Part shown: one piece after another, positions 10,690 to 21,328 of the stretch
Layout: the number at the start of each line of letters is the position of its first letter
How positions within the stretch are numbered: position 1 is the stretch's first letter
NCBI GenBank assembly: GCA_021234155.1
Contig: JAJEKV010000010.1
Coordinates: 4,750,871-4,814,870, forward strand
DNA length: 64,000 nt
Source: Isoetes taiwanensis
Taxonomy: Eukaryota; Streptophyta; Lycopodiopsida; Isoetales; Isoetaceae
Direction: 5' to 3'
The notes under the pieces: generated by a model
Databases searched by the model: none
Told to the model about the DNA's origin: nothing
What the model saw: the letters and a program-made list of their open reading frames with translations, nothing else
Program-made: the position numbers and the translations under genes

Positions 10690-11439
10690 TGTGCTTGAAT
10701 GCCTAAGTTTAGGCATTCTTAAAATAAAAAAACCATTTAAGGTTGCACGTTCACATGAGTTTAACTCAATTTCACAATAATTCAACTTAGCCATAAACCC
10801 AAGATACATTAGCATACTTTGCCTACATGATGCTTTGGCATGTGCATATTGGAGTTAAACCTATGTCCATGTGTACCATTGTATTTTTAATCGACATAAT
10901 ATATTTGATGTATTGTTTATAGGAGATACTTCGTGCTTGCACTCCGAGGGAGGGACAAAACATTACCATACTTGCGCATTTGCCAGGGGCGACAAAGTCT
11001 TATTAGTCCAAAAGTGAGTCGTAAGTCCTATCTTAGGTTACTTAGAATAAAAGACTATCTCAAAGCTTTGTTTTATACGAATTCAACTCCATTACACAAT
11101 AATTCAACTTAGCCATAAAACCAAAGTACATTAGCGTACTTTTCCTACACGACCCATATTAGGGTGATACTATATCCGAGCGCACCATTTTATTTTTAAT
11201 ATATGGCTATATTTCATGTATTCTTATGTGCTCTCATGTTTATAGGGACACTTTGCACTTGAACTTTGAGGGAGGCACAAACTCTTACCACGCTTGCGCA
11301 TTTGCCAAAGGCGAAAAAATCTTAACATGTAAAAGGTGAGTCCTAGGTCCTATCTTAGGTTAAGTATCTTAGGTTAATGATTGTGTGCTTATAGTGGTTA
11401 GCTTGATAGTTGAATGCTTAATATCCAGTTGAGGGTTCC
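10690..11439 (+). repeat. Tandem duplicated exon-containing block
   Basis: Two diverged units (about 10740-11040 and 11060-11390) share CAATAATTCAACTTAGCCAT, an acceptor TTTATAG, an exon-like core and a donor GTGAGTC. The cores (about 10921-11013 and 11242-11333) encode peptides sharing LH, EGGT, YH, CAFA, GxK and L at matching positions, although the DNA has diverged. They could be repeated exons of the Helitron accessory gene or of the N-terminal Rep region. A single open frame linking them was not found. Confidence 0.5.
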
Positions 11440-11484
11440 TTGCAAACATCTAAATTGTATAGATTGCAACATATTAGGATTTAT

Positions 11485-12480
11485 ATGGGGAAGGCCCGTC
11501 AAAAAACACCACCTGTTGTGGCCAACAACCCCTCATACATGACGCCCGTCAATGAAAGCAAGTCTGGTAGAAAGAGACGACTGGCACGTAAACGGGCTGC
11601 AAAGGCTAGAGCTTTGAAACTAGAATTTAACATGGAAGTCAGAGAGAGAGATCATGTTGGTCCTTCATCTGATGTTGTTCCAATGGAGGGCCGGTCAGTT
11701 CAAACATCTCTTGCCTCTACATCAGTAACCCCACAAGCTGTACGAGCAGTGCCAAAGCGCCCTGTGACTACTGAGGTTGAGATGCAACCAATAAGACACC
11801 GACATCTAAATGATAGGGTTATAGAAGGACCTATTGCACATAGTGTGGGTTCACAATTCATCACATTAGAAGTTATTGGTATTAGGATGCAGTTATTTCC
11901 CACAATAGATGAACAAGCAGGTGATCAAGTGATGTTGTCTCAATCTACAGGCATCAATGCTCATGGATTTAGCGCACCATATCAGGCCAAACTTATTGAA
12001 ATATCACATCAAATAACACCACCTATGATAGCGAATAACCCCTCCTACATGACACCACCTATGATAGCAAATAACCCCTCCTACATGACACCTGAGAATG
12101 AAAGCAATAGTCAGAGAAAGAAACGCTTGCGGCGGAAAAGAATGGCAAAAAAAAGAGCTTTGGGCTCACAATGTCATGTTGAGAACGATATAGAAATGAC
12201 AAATATTGGACAAGTGTCTACAGCAGTAGCAGATGCTAATGTTGACCAATTATCAAGCTTAATGCATAACCCCTCTTATATGACACCTGAAGGTGAAAGC
12301 AATAGTCAAAGGAAAAGATGGCTCGATCGCATAAGGCATGCAAAGCAGACAGCTGTGAGGTTGGATTACACTACTCCTATTGGTCCTAGAGAACGTCCTG
12401 CTGGTAAAAGCAGTTTCAATAAGATAGCATGGACGTGGGATTTACCTCCTCCTCATGACCTTGGCAATATGCAATATGTA
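11485..12480 (+). CDS. Helitron Rep N-terminal module with NPSYMTP repeats
   Basis: The first ATG of the open frame is at 11485. The module (NPSYMTP, then ESxSxRKRRL, RKR, AKxRAL) occurs at residues about 13-45, 190-230 and 263-290. The basic stretches suggest nuclear targeting or DNA binding; that is inference. The frame ends in HDLGNM, the usual lead-in to the CxxCGAxxW zinc-finger region of plant Helitron Rep proteins, which resumes at 15163 as GDCGAMQWIEE. Between them lies element X copy 3, whose first bases supply the stop at 12487-12489. So this is the first part of one Rep-helicase gene and not a separate protein. Confidence 0.65.
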
Positions 12481-12489
12481 GCATTATAA

Positions 12490-14640
12490 CAGGGGGTTAG
12501 CTTTTGATATTTTATACGCTTTTCTATATGGTTTTTCTATGATTTTGTTGTTGTATTCAGGTGTGCATACTAAATAGTATTTCTAGAGTGCATCAATTTT
12601 TAACCGTTGATTTGCGAGGCTGTGTTTAGGGCTAAAAAACTTTAGGGCTTTAGGTTTTGTGTAGGAAAGAGCAACTCGTGCTTTGGGATTGCTGGATTCC
12701 AAGCTTCAAATCTGGAGCTATTTCGGCAGCCGAGCTTTGGGCTTCCATGGTTATGGCGGATTTTTGGGAGTACTTTTAACACTGTGCTTTGATTCAAATC
12801 GTAGGGGAAACCCTCAGCCCACAAAGCTAAAACGAGAAATTTTGCATCGAGACTCGGCTTCTAGCTATTTCTTCCACTTCTATTCCGACAAAGATATTTG
12901 ATCACCGTTAGGAAGACTATCTAAAAGCTGGTTTTGGAGAGAGGACTCCGCAAAGGCATGCGGCAGGAAAAGGGGAGGTGGGTTTAGCTTGTTTTCTCAG
13001 CAAAATGTGTACACTGTATGCATGCTTCTTCATTCTGAAGCCATTAAGATTTCTGCTCAATCTTGGCAGCCTTTGTACTGCCTGCTTTGTTCCGGTTGGC
13101 AAATAAAATAGCAGACAGGCAATCTAATGCTGTGGATAAAATTCATAGCATCTCGATAAAAGTTTATTTCTTTCTACTTTCTCTCACATACATTACAGAA
13201 ACACAAGAATCAGACGGTAATTAGTGTCATATGAAAGATGCCATCCAAAATGAGAAGCCTGTAATATTTAGCTAAAGACTGGGGTCCCTAGTACCCTTGC
13301 CATGCTATAGCGAACTGGTAATTGTTTGCCTTCCTGGTTGCTTCTGTTTCAACGCATCATTTTCTGTGGAAGTTCAATTCAACAATGTGCTTTATTATCC
13401 CTCATCAAGCTCTATTTCAGATTTCATAATCTCGCAAATATTGCTTGTTGAATTTAAAGGTCCACAAATTCATGGTATAGTCCGATTCGCCAAAGTTAGC
13501 ATGGAAACCGTAAGGGTTGAGGCTTCTTTTTACGGGCTTAACCCCGTGTGTGCATGGGTGGTCAATCAACGAATATGGGGATCCGACGCGATGGAGCTAC
13601 AAGCACGGAAGTATATACAACCCCATGGTCACGACGCTACTAATGTAATCCATTTTTACTCAGATGCATGCTTCATCATTTCAAGCCATTAAGATTTCTG
13701 CTCAATCTTGGCAGCCTTTGTACCACCGCTTTTGTCGGGTTGGCAAATAAAATAGCGCATGTGCAACCTAATGCCGTGGAATTTCGATTGCTTTTCAGCA
13801 GTACCCAAATCGGCAAATCTCTAAGATGTGGCTATGGCGGATCCGCGGCTTCCGGCGATCAAAAACCGCTGGGAAGAATACTGGAGCCCCGACAGGCAAA
13901 TAATGGATGGGTTTGATTGTGGAATTCGTTCTGCTACTCGTAATGATTTCGCCACTATTGCTGGCTGAACAGCGCAGAAGAATATGGATCTGGCAAACAT
14001 GCTCCTATGGCCGCAACAGGTTTTTAAACAGATCTCACTCTTGTATTTGAAGAAATGAAGTTTATTGTGGATACTCGTTCAATCTGATAACTCATTCAAT
14101 TGTGGTACTATCATACTTAAATCTTTTGATTGCAATCAAGTATTGGAGTTTGTATTCTTAACATTAAAGAGAAATGTTTCATGGAGCAATCAAGTATTGG
14201 AGTTTTTGCAGTTCTCGCAGCCGTGGAGAGGGCATATGGTTCTGGTGCTAGTGCTGGGCATGAACCATCCCTGCAATTCTTGCATTATGCACTTGCAGAT
14301 GATTGGCGTCCACACCGTATATCCTTATTCTTCCATCAGTGTCCCACCTCACAAAAGGGGTCTATGATGGTTGAACAGAGCCACAACTTGAAACTGCCAT
14401 AATGTGGTTTTTTCAGAGAAAAATTTGCAATCTTGGCAGCTCGGGGATGATTTTAAATCATATCTTGTTTTAATGCTAGATATTGGATGCCAATGCTGGT
14501 TATGATTGCCATTTCTTTTGTATTGATGCTCCTTCTTTGCGGAATTAAGTTTGTTTTACATATGCCATATGCTTATGAATGCTTTGCGGAAATAATTTGT
14601 TTCTCTTGATGTAATTGTGCTTTTTAGTAATTAATATTTA
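12490..14640 (+). other. Interior of element X copy 3, possible captured exons
   Basis: No intact gene. A frame from ATG 13833 reads MADPRLPAIKNRWEEYW and continues about 45 codons to a stop; it looks like the N-terminus of a real protein but I do not recognise it. A frame at 14160-14400 (AVERAYGSGASAGHE) is similarly unassigned. Direct repeats of about 110 bases, sharing AAGCCATTAAGATTTCTGCTCA and TTGGCAAATAAAATAGC, lie at 13037-13120 and 13682-13765. Confidence 0.35.
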
Positions 14641-14711
14641 GGCCCATAAAGTTTACCTATGTTTGCTTTAGTTAGGGCCCGAAGGGCCCAAAAAATTTTT
14701 TAATATAACAA

Positions 14712-15155
14712 TCAACACACAACTACCATTAACATTATTAACACAAACCATTGCATTTAACACATTTAAATTAAAATCCCTCGAAAACCCCTTTGGTTTA
14801 GGTGCATATTCACACGGGGTTACGAGGGGCGTTTTAGAGCTCCAAAAATATATTTACAATACATGTACAAAATTAACACCATTATGTACATTCTCTAAAA
14901 CCTTATAGTATTTTGTAAACTTTAATATACAGTATACAAAAACTTGTACATGCATACCCCACAAACGAGGATCGCTATATACGGTCCAGATCTTGGAATA
15001 AAGTGCAAATATGCCCATCCGACAGCTCTCGTTGCCCGGAGTAACCCCCCGTGTGAATATGCACCTAAACCAAAGGGGGTTTCAGGGGGATTTTAATTTA
15101 AATGTGTTAAATGCAATGGTTTGTGTTAATAATGTTAATGGTTGTTGTGTGTTGG
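14712..15155. repeat. Long inverted repeat of element X copy 3
   Basis: Arms at 14712-14840 and 15024-15155 are reverse complements (CAACACACAACTACCATTAA against TTAATGGTTGTTGTGTGTTG). They surround about 180 bases that contain CATACCCCACAAACGAGGATC. The module is the same as 3821-4252. The right arm supplies the spurious N-terminal codons of the ORF that begins at 15111. Confidence 0.8.
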
Positions 15156-15160
15156 TTTCA

Positions 15161-16355
15161 GGGGGATTGTGGGGCTATGCAATGGATAGAAGAGCTCTCA
15201 GTTAAAAAGAAATGTCGGGTGTGTGCAAATGGAAAGGTTCAACTACCATTGATTCCTGAACCACCACAGGCATTATTTGACCTATATACGAGAACAGATA
15301 GTGTAGGTGACCACTTTCGCACGAACATCAGAAAGTACAATAATATATTCTCATTTGCCTCAGTGGGTGTGAAAATTGATGAGGCGCTGGCAAATGCTAT
15401 TGGTGGGGCCTATACTTTTAGGATCAATGGCCGCATGTGCCATGAGATGGGAACGCTATTGCCACCGCAAGGCCATCAAGAGCATACAAAATTCGCACAA
15501 ATATACATCATGGATGGTGATGACATACAAGTTGAACGTAGGATGTCTATTTTTGATGGATTGAAACAAGAAATAGTTGTGCAGTTACAGGCCCTTATGA
15601 CAGAGCACAATCCATTTGTTAGCATATTTTTGAGTGCGGCACAGATTATGCGTAATCATCCAACCATGGATATCCGTTTGCGTATACCTTCTTGCAACGT
15701 GCAAAATCCTGTGAGGAGGCAATATAATGCTCCAACTGCAAATGAGGTGGCTGTCTTAATGCCTATTGACGATAAGCCCGAGGACGGTCAGAGAGATATT
15801 ATTATACACTCTAACCATGGTGGCTTGAAGCTTATAGATGCATATCACTCAGCATATGACCCATTGCACTTTGTGTTGCTTCTTCACGGTACAGATGGAT
15901 GGCATTTTAAAAGGAGTGGTGCAAAGGAAGTAACTATTATGGAATACTACAGATATCATCTGTTCACGCGACGTGGACATGCATCCACCCTTCACATGGC
16001 TGGCCGGTTGTTTCAAGAATACGTTTGTGATATGTTTGCGAAGATGGAACAAGAAAGGCTACAATTCATTGTGTTGAATCAACACACCATTCGAAAAGAC
16101 ATGTTACAGGGTGTTATGGACTTTGAAGGAGATGATGCAAGTGCTATTGGCCGAAAAGTTGTGTTACCATCCTCACATGTAGGAAGTCCGAGATACATGA
16201 CCCAACGGTATCAGGATACCATGTCTATTATTCGCGAACATGGCAGGCCAGACCTCTTTATAACCATGACTGCCAATGCGAATTGGGAAGAGATTAGGAG
16301 AGAATTATTATATGGCCAATCGCCAAGTGATCGACCAGAGTTAGTAGCCAGAGTA
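15161..16355 (+). CDS. Helitron copy 2 Rep, middle segment
   Basis: The open frame encodes the Helitron-like N-terminal domain. It begins with the zinc-finger half GDCGAMQWIEE and CRVCANGKVQLP, then IRKYNNIFSFASVGV, FRINGRMCHEMGTLLP and AQIYIMD, all characteristic of plant Helitron proteins. Later come the YYRYHLFTRRG and FITMTANANWEEI blocks that precede the HUH motif. The frame enters the inserted Helitron at 16356 and stops at 16374-16376. The host frame resumes exactly at 18251. The nominal ATG at 15111 lies in the inverted repeat of element X and is not the natural start. Confidence 0.9.
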
Positions 16356-16469
16356 TCTTATATTATAAAGTTTTAGCGTATGTCATGAAGCAAACCCTAA
16401 TTTGGATGGTTGAGATCATCTAATTGCATCCGAAGACCGAGATTTATCGCACGACTTCCCACCACCATG

Positions 16470-18130
16470 ATTGGCCAGATTGGAAAGGGAAAAGAAAAAA
16501 GGAGGAGAAAAGGGCAAAGTGAAAGGCACGGGTAAAAGGGAAAAGGAAATGGAAAAGAGCACGAAAAAGGAAAAGGAAAAGGAAAAGAAAGGGAACAAGA
16601 AAAGGAAAGAAGGACACTACGAAAAAGGAGAAGAGGGTAAAAGGGAAGGGAAAAAAGGGATGAGAAAAAGGGTAGAGAGAAGGGAAGGGAAAAGGAAAAG
16701 GGAAAAGGGGAAGGGAAAGGGAGAGGGAGAGGGAAAGGGAGAAAAAGGGGGAGAAGGAGGGAGCGAAAAGGGACAGTGGGAAAGGGGAAGAGGAAAAAAG
16801 GTGGGGAAAGGAGAAAAAATAAAGGGAAAAAGGACAAGAAAAAAAAAGAAAGAGAAAAAGGGAGGGGAGAAGGGATGGAAAGGGAAAAAGGAAAAAGGGA
16901 GGGGAGGGGTAAAAGGGAAAAAGGGCATGAGAAAAAGAGGAAGAAAAAAGACGCAGAAAAAAGGAAGAGAGAAAGGAGGGAGGAAAGGGAAAGAAAAATA
17001 CTACGAGAAAAAGGAAAGAGGGAAAGGGTGGGCAAAGGGAAGGAAGAAATGACACTGTAAAAAGGGGAAGATAAATAAAGGGAAGGGAAAAAAGACATGA
17101 GGAAAAAAAAAGGGAAAAAGAAAAGAAAAAGGAGGCAAATGGAAGGGAAAAATGGCACGAAAAGAAGCGGAAGAGAAGAAGGGTCGGGAGAGGATGAAAA
17201 GGGTAGGGAAAAAGGCCATTGGTAAAATAGAAAGAAAAAGAAAAAGGGGAAGGGGGAAGGGAAGCCAAGGGGATGGGATGTGAGAAAAGGAAAGTAAAAA
17301 AAGGTAAAAAGAAAATGGGAATGTGAAAAGGGGAGGGGAAAAAAAGGAAGAGGGAGATAGAAAAAGGGAAAAGCGAGGAGGGGAAAAATGGAAAAGGCAA
17401 ACGTGAAAAAAGGAGAAAAAGCAAATTGAAAAGGCAAAGGGGAAAAAAGGGTGGATAAAATGGAAAAATAGAAAGGGGAGGTTAAGAGCAAAATAGAAAA
17501 AGAAAGAGAGAAGGAAAAAGGGGAGAAGGAGGGGAGGAGGGAAAAGGTGAAGAAAGGGTAAAAGAGGAGCGAAAAAGAGCATGAAAAAATAGAAGAGAAA
17601 AGAGACATGGAAAAGGGAAGAGGGAAAGGGTGAGGAAAGGGAAAACCGAAGGAAAAATGGACATGGAAAAGGGGAAAGGGAAAGAGGGAAAAGAAAAAAG
17701 GAGGGGGAAAAGGAAGAGGAAAAGGGCACTAGAAAAAAGGGAAGACGGAAGGGCTAGGTAAAGGAGGAAAAGAGAAGGGAAAAGGGGGAAAAAGAAAAGG
17801 TGGGGAGAAGGAAAGGGAAAGGAAAGAGGAAAGAGGGAAGGAAAATCTGGAAAAAATGGCATGAGGAAAAGGGGAAGAGGGAAATGGAAAAAGGAGGGGG
17901 GAAATGGCATAGGGAAAAAGAAAAAAGGCAACCACAAATTGGAGAAAAAGGGAAGGGAAAAATGGAAAAGGAAAAATGGGGAAGCAGAAAACAGAAAAGG
18001 GAAATAGGGAAAATGGAAAAAGAAAAAAGTAAATTGGACAATGTAAAAAGGAAAAAGAGGCAAGGGGAAAATTGAAAAAGAAAATAGTAGACATAGGCAA
18101 AAGTAAAAGGGAAAAGGTAAGGGGAAGTGG
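16470..18130 (+). repeat. 1.65-kb purine-only tract (GGGAAAAAGG-type)
   Basis: The plus strand consists almost entirely of A and G, with degenerate AAAAGG/GGGAAA units and rare ATG, CACT or TT interruptions. Long open frames on both strands here (K/R/E/G-rich on plus, F/S/P/L-rich on minus) are artefacts of composition. Such mirror-like polypurine DNA can form triplex structures; whether it does here is untested. Confidence 0.95.
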
Positions 18131-18221
18131 GAAATGTGGTTGAATGCTCTTGATTATGTAATTTTAAAAACGTGAATCCATTTAAGAATTGCTTCAGTAT
18201 ATCATTTACAGTTCGTAGCTA

Positions 18222-18250
18222 TGCCCAGCAATGCTGGGCACCTTAACTAG
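18222..18250 (+). terminator. 3'-terminal hairpin of the inserted Helitron
   Basis: TGCCCAGCAATGCTGGGCA (7-bp stem) at 18222-18240, then ACCTTAACTAG-type spacing ending in CTAG at 18247-18250. It is a variant of the GCCCGGC stem used by the other Helitrons in this window. Confidence 0.9.
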
Positions 18251-19409
18251 TTTCATATGAAAGTAAAGGAGCTGGTAGATCTGATAACTAATCGCGGTAT
18301 ATTCGGCCGCATAATCGCAAAAGTCTATGTAATTGAGTTCCAGAAGAGGGGCTTGCCACATGTACATTTGTTGACTATGTTGGATCAGGCCGACAAGCCC
18401 TTCATAGCCGAAGAGATTGATCAAATCATTTGTGCTGAAATACCAGACAAGGATGCATATCCTGAATTGTATGATGTGGTCACCCGTAATATGATGCATG
18501 GGCCATGTGGTACTGGATATCCGAATAGTCCGTGCATGCAGGATGGTAAGTGCACAAAACATTATCCACGTGCATTTTCAGATGAGACGACAGTTGTTGA
18601 TGGATATCCATTATACCGAAGAAGGGATGATGGTCGAAAGGTGAAAAAAGGGGATATACATTTAGACAACAGATGGGTCGTGCCATACAATCCGTGGTTG
18701 ACATCCTACTTCAAGTGCCATATTAATGTTGAGGTATGTGGTGCTGTAAAGGCCGTTAAATATCTATACAAGTATGTCTACAAAGGGTCGGATATGATCA
18801 ATGTGAACTTAGAGGCAGCGAGTGATGGTCCAACTACTAGCAGGGCAACCACCATAAACCATGATGAGGTTGAGCAATACTTAAATGCACGCTATTTTTC
18901 AGCTTCTGAAGCATCGTGGAGAATCCTCTCATATGATATACAACAACAATTTCCTCATGTCACTAGATTGGCTGTGCATCTCCCAATGCAACAAGATGTA
19001 TACTATCGAGAAGGTATGAGCGTGGACATGATAAGAAGTAAGAATAACGGAACAACGTTGACCACTTTCTTTGAGAAGAATGCATCTAAAAATAGAGAGG
19101 CTACTCAATTGCTCTACCACGATTTTCCTAAAAAGTTTACCTATGATAAACCCAGTAGGACATGGATGGGTAGATCCAACAATCAGAAGTTTCCCACGAT
19201 TGGACGCATGTACTTTGTTAATCCTTCAGAAGGAGAGCGATACTATCTACGTCTCCTATTGACACGTGTGACAGGTACAGTTAATTTTGAAGATCTGCGC
19301 TCCTTCGATGGGGAGTTATGTGCAACATATAAAGAAGCTTGCATTCGTCGTGGATTGCTTCGAGACGACACAGAATGGCTCGAATCTCTTCAAGAAGCAG
19401 CAGCATGGG
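18251..19409 (+). CDS. Helitron copy 2 Rep domain (HUH and Y2 motifs)
   Basis: This continues the Rep frame after the inserted Helitron. The HUH motif reads GLPHVHLLTML (about 18350-18380). The two-tyrosine motif KYLYKYVYKG lies near 18755-18790. HUH coordinates the metal and the tyrosines attack DNA in rolling-circle transposition. The frame reaches AAAWV near 19409, where a one-base shift relative to copy 1 (ATGGGTATGCC against ATGGGGCATGCC) breaks it, ending the open frame at 19444. Confidence 0.9.
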
Positions 19410-21218
19410 TATGCCACCACAATTGCGACATATGTTCGCCATGATACTTTTAAATTGCGAACCATCGAATCCGTTGCAACTGTGGGAAGAAGTCAAGCTT
19501 TCTATGGTCAATGACTTCTTACATGAGGCACGAAGGGTTGCGGAGGATCAAAGTGTGCAGGTGTGTGATCAATTTTTTGATATGGCACTTCTAGACATTG
19601 AAGACCACATGAATTCTGCTGGACGATCTTTGAGAGAGTTTGGATTCATTGTTCCCGACCGTGCAATAGATCCATATATGATATTTCGGGATGAGGTGTT
19701 TCAAGAAGACATGGCAGAGGTGCAAGAAGCTGTGGACCGCCTATATAACGATCAACGTATTATCTTTGACCGTGTGATCCATGAGCACGTGATGTTGGAA
19801 AAAGGATGGGTCTTCTTTGTTCATGGTGCAGGTGGATCGGGAAAGAGTTTTCTTTTCAACACCATGTTGTCTTATGTTCGTGCCAGAGGTATCATTGCAC
19901 TTGCAGTTGCTTCCTCCGGAATTGCATCCACTTTATTGAAGGGCGGGCGCACTGCACATTCAAAGTTCAAGATACCGATAAATATAGATGAGACATCAAC
20001 GTGGAATATTCTAAAGCAGTCCGAGTTGGCAAAATTGATAAGAGCGACACGCTTGATTATATGGGATGAGGCCCCAATGATGCATAAACATGTTTATGAA
20101 GCATTGGATAGAATGCTCCAAATCCCACCCTTTCCGTTGCTCATCGCGTCGAGTGTGCTGCCTTTCATGTTTGGCGTGATGTGATGTCATGTGATAAATT
20201 ATTTGGAGGACTCATTGTTGTTTTAGGAGAAGATTTTCGCCAGGTTCCACCTATGGTATCACGAGGAAATCGACCCCAAATTGTGCAAGCTTCCTTGAAG
20301 TACTCTTACATATGGGATCATGTCGAGGAACATAAGCTCAACGTGAATATGCGGGTAATGAACAATATGGGGAGCGATCTGGAAGAGCAAAGGGCATTTG
20401 CTGACTATCTTCTACGAGTGGGAGATGGGCTCGAAACCACATTTTCCAACATTGGGTCGGACGTAATATGTCTTCCAGAAGAGATTTGTGTCAAGTCACG
20501 GGACTTGAATGATTTGCTAGCCGTGGCATTTCCGGATGTTTCCACAAATTATGAAAGTGTGTCCTATTGGGTGCAAAGGGCAATCCTTACGCCACTAAAT
20601 GAGGATGTAGATGAAGTAAACAAGAGGATGACAGAGTGGTTGCCTGCTACGCCTATTGATTATTACAGTGCCGATCGAGCTGTGGATGAGAATGATGCAG
20701 GGGTCTATCCTGTTGAATTTTTGAATGCGCAAACTCCGAGTGGGATGCCTCCACATCAATTGACATTGAAGGTTGGCATGATTGTCATGTTGTTGAGGTC
20801 AGTTTCTATCTGTAAAGGACTCTACAATGGAACTCACCTTATCATACGTTCATTGGAAAGACGTGCTATAGAGGTCGAGATTGTCACTGGAAAAAATATT
20901 GGGAGCAGAGTGTTCATATTTCGAATTCCTTTGGTGCCAAATAATGCAGAACTTCCATTTCAGTTTGAACGCATGCAATTTCCGCTACGCCCAGCTTTTG
21001 GTATTACAATCAACAAGTCCCAGGGCCAAACGATGAAAATGGTTGGTTTGTATTTGCCAAACCCAGTATTTAGTCACGGATAACTCTATGTGGCACTCTG
21101 GAGAGCTCAAGGAATCCAAGGCATAAAGGTACTCATTCTATCGACGGATGGAGATGCTTCCGCAGACGTCGACCGATCAAGATATACAACAAATATTGTA
21201 TACAAAGAACTCCTCTAA
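19410..21218 (+). pseudogene. Helitron copy 2 PIF1-type helicase, broken
   Basis: The helicase domain carries Walker A GAGGSGKS (about 19828-19851), Walker B LIIWDEAPMM (about 20053-20082), a GEDFRQVPP block, and the TINKSQGQTMK motif near 21010. Three lesions are visible against copy 1: the frameshift at 19409, a foreign insert of about 58 bases (20122-20180), and a stop in place of Gln at about 21081 (CGGATAACTC against CGGACAACTC). The natural stop is 21216-21218. As in other plant Helitrons the Rep and helicase would form a single polypeptide. Confidence 0.9.
20122..20180 (+). other. 58-bp filler insertion in the helicase gene
   Basis: Copy 1 reads directly from the GATAGAACGCTCC codons into GTGATGTGATGTCATG. 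Copy 2 has about 58 unrelated bases (starting AAATCCCACCCTTTCC) at this point. No terminal repeats or tail are evident. It probably reflects break repair using sequence from elsewhere; the source is not in this window. Confidence 0.6.
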
Positions 21219-21328
21219 TTGTGAGCCTAATACTTAAATGCCTCTACTTTCGATTTCTCTTTTTTTCATTGATCTTCTTTTATTTTATTTCTTTTTTGTC
21301 TTACTTACTTACTTCGTCATCCATGTAG

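Larger units (their letters stand above)
12475..15160 (+). mobile_element. Element X, copy 3, inserted in the Rep gene
   Basis: It starts TATGTAGCATTATAACAGGG and shares the subterminal TCTAGAGTGCATCAA with the other two copies. The right part carries the GGGCCC palindrome (14675-14689) and the long inverted repeat (14712-15155). It sits between the HDLGNM and GDCGAMQW parts of Helitron Rep. The right boundary reads TTGGTTTCAG then GGGGATTG, so the exact junction is uncertain by a few bases. Both edges happen to resemble splice sites (TAT/GTAGCA and TTTCAG/GGG). The interior is unlike that of copy 1. Confidence 0.6.
16356..18250 (+). mobile_element. Non-autonomous Helitron inserted in the Rep gene
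   Basis: It begins TCTTATATTATAAAG directly after an A and ends with hairpin TGCCCAGCAATGCTGGGCA, nine bases, then CTAG directly before a T. This is the Helitron rule: insertion between A and T, 5' TC, 3' CTRR, no target duplication. Removing it restores the Rep frame across the join (VARV followed by FHMKVKELV). No Rep or helicase is encoded. Almost all of the 1.9 kb is a purine-rich tract. It must have been moved by an autonomous relative with a similar 3' hairpin. Confidence 0.92.

Noticed and set aside
15111-15160. Hydrophobic N-terminus (MQWFVLIMLMVVV) on Helitron Rep
   Set aside because: These codons lie in the inverted repeat of element X. The Rep homology starts at GDCGAMQW.
16397-18100. 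Very long open frames on both strands of the purine tract
   Set aside because: Composition artefact: a strand of only A and G has almost no stops, and the translated products are monotonous K/R/E/G or F/S/P/L.
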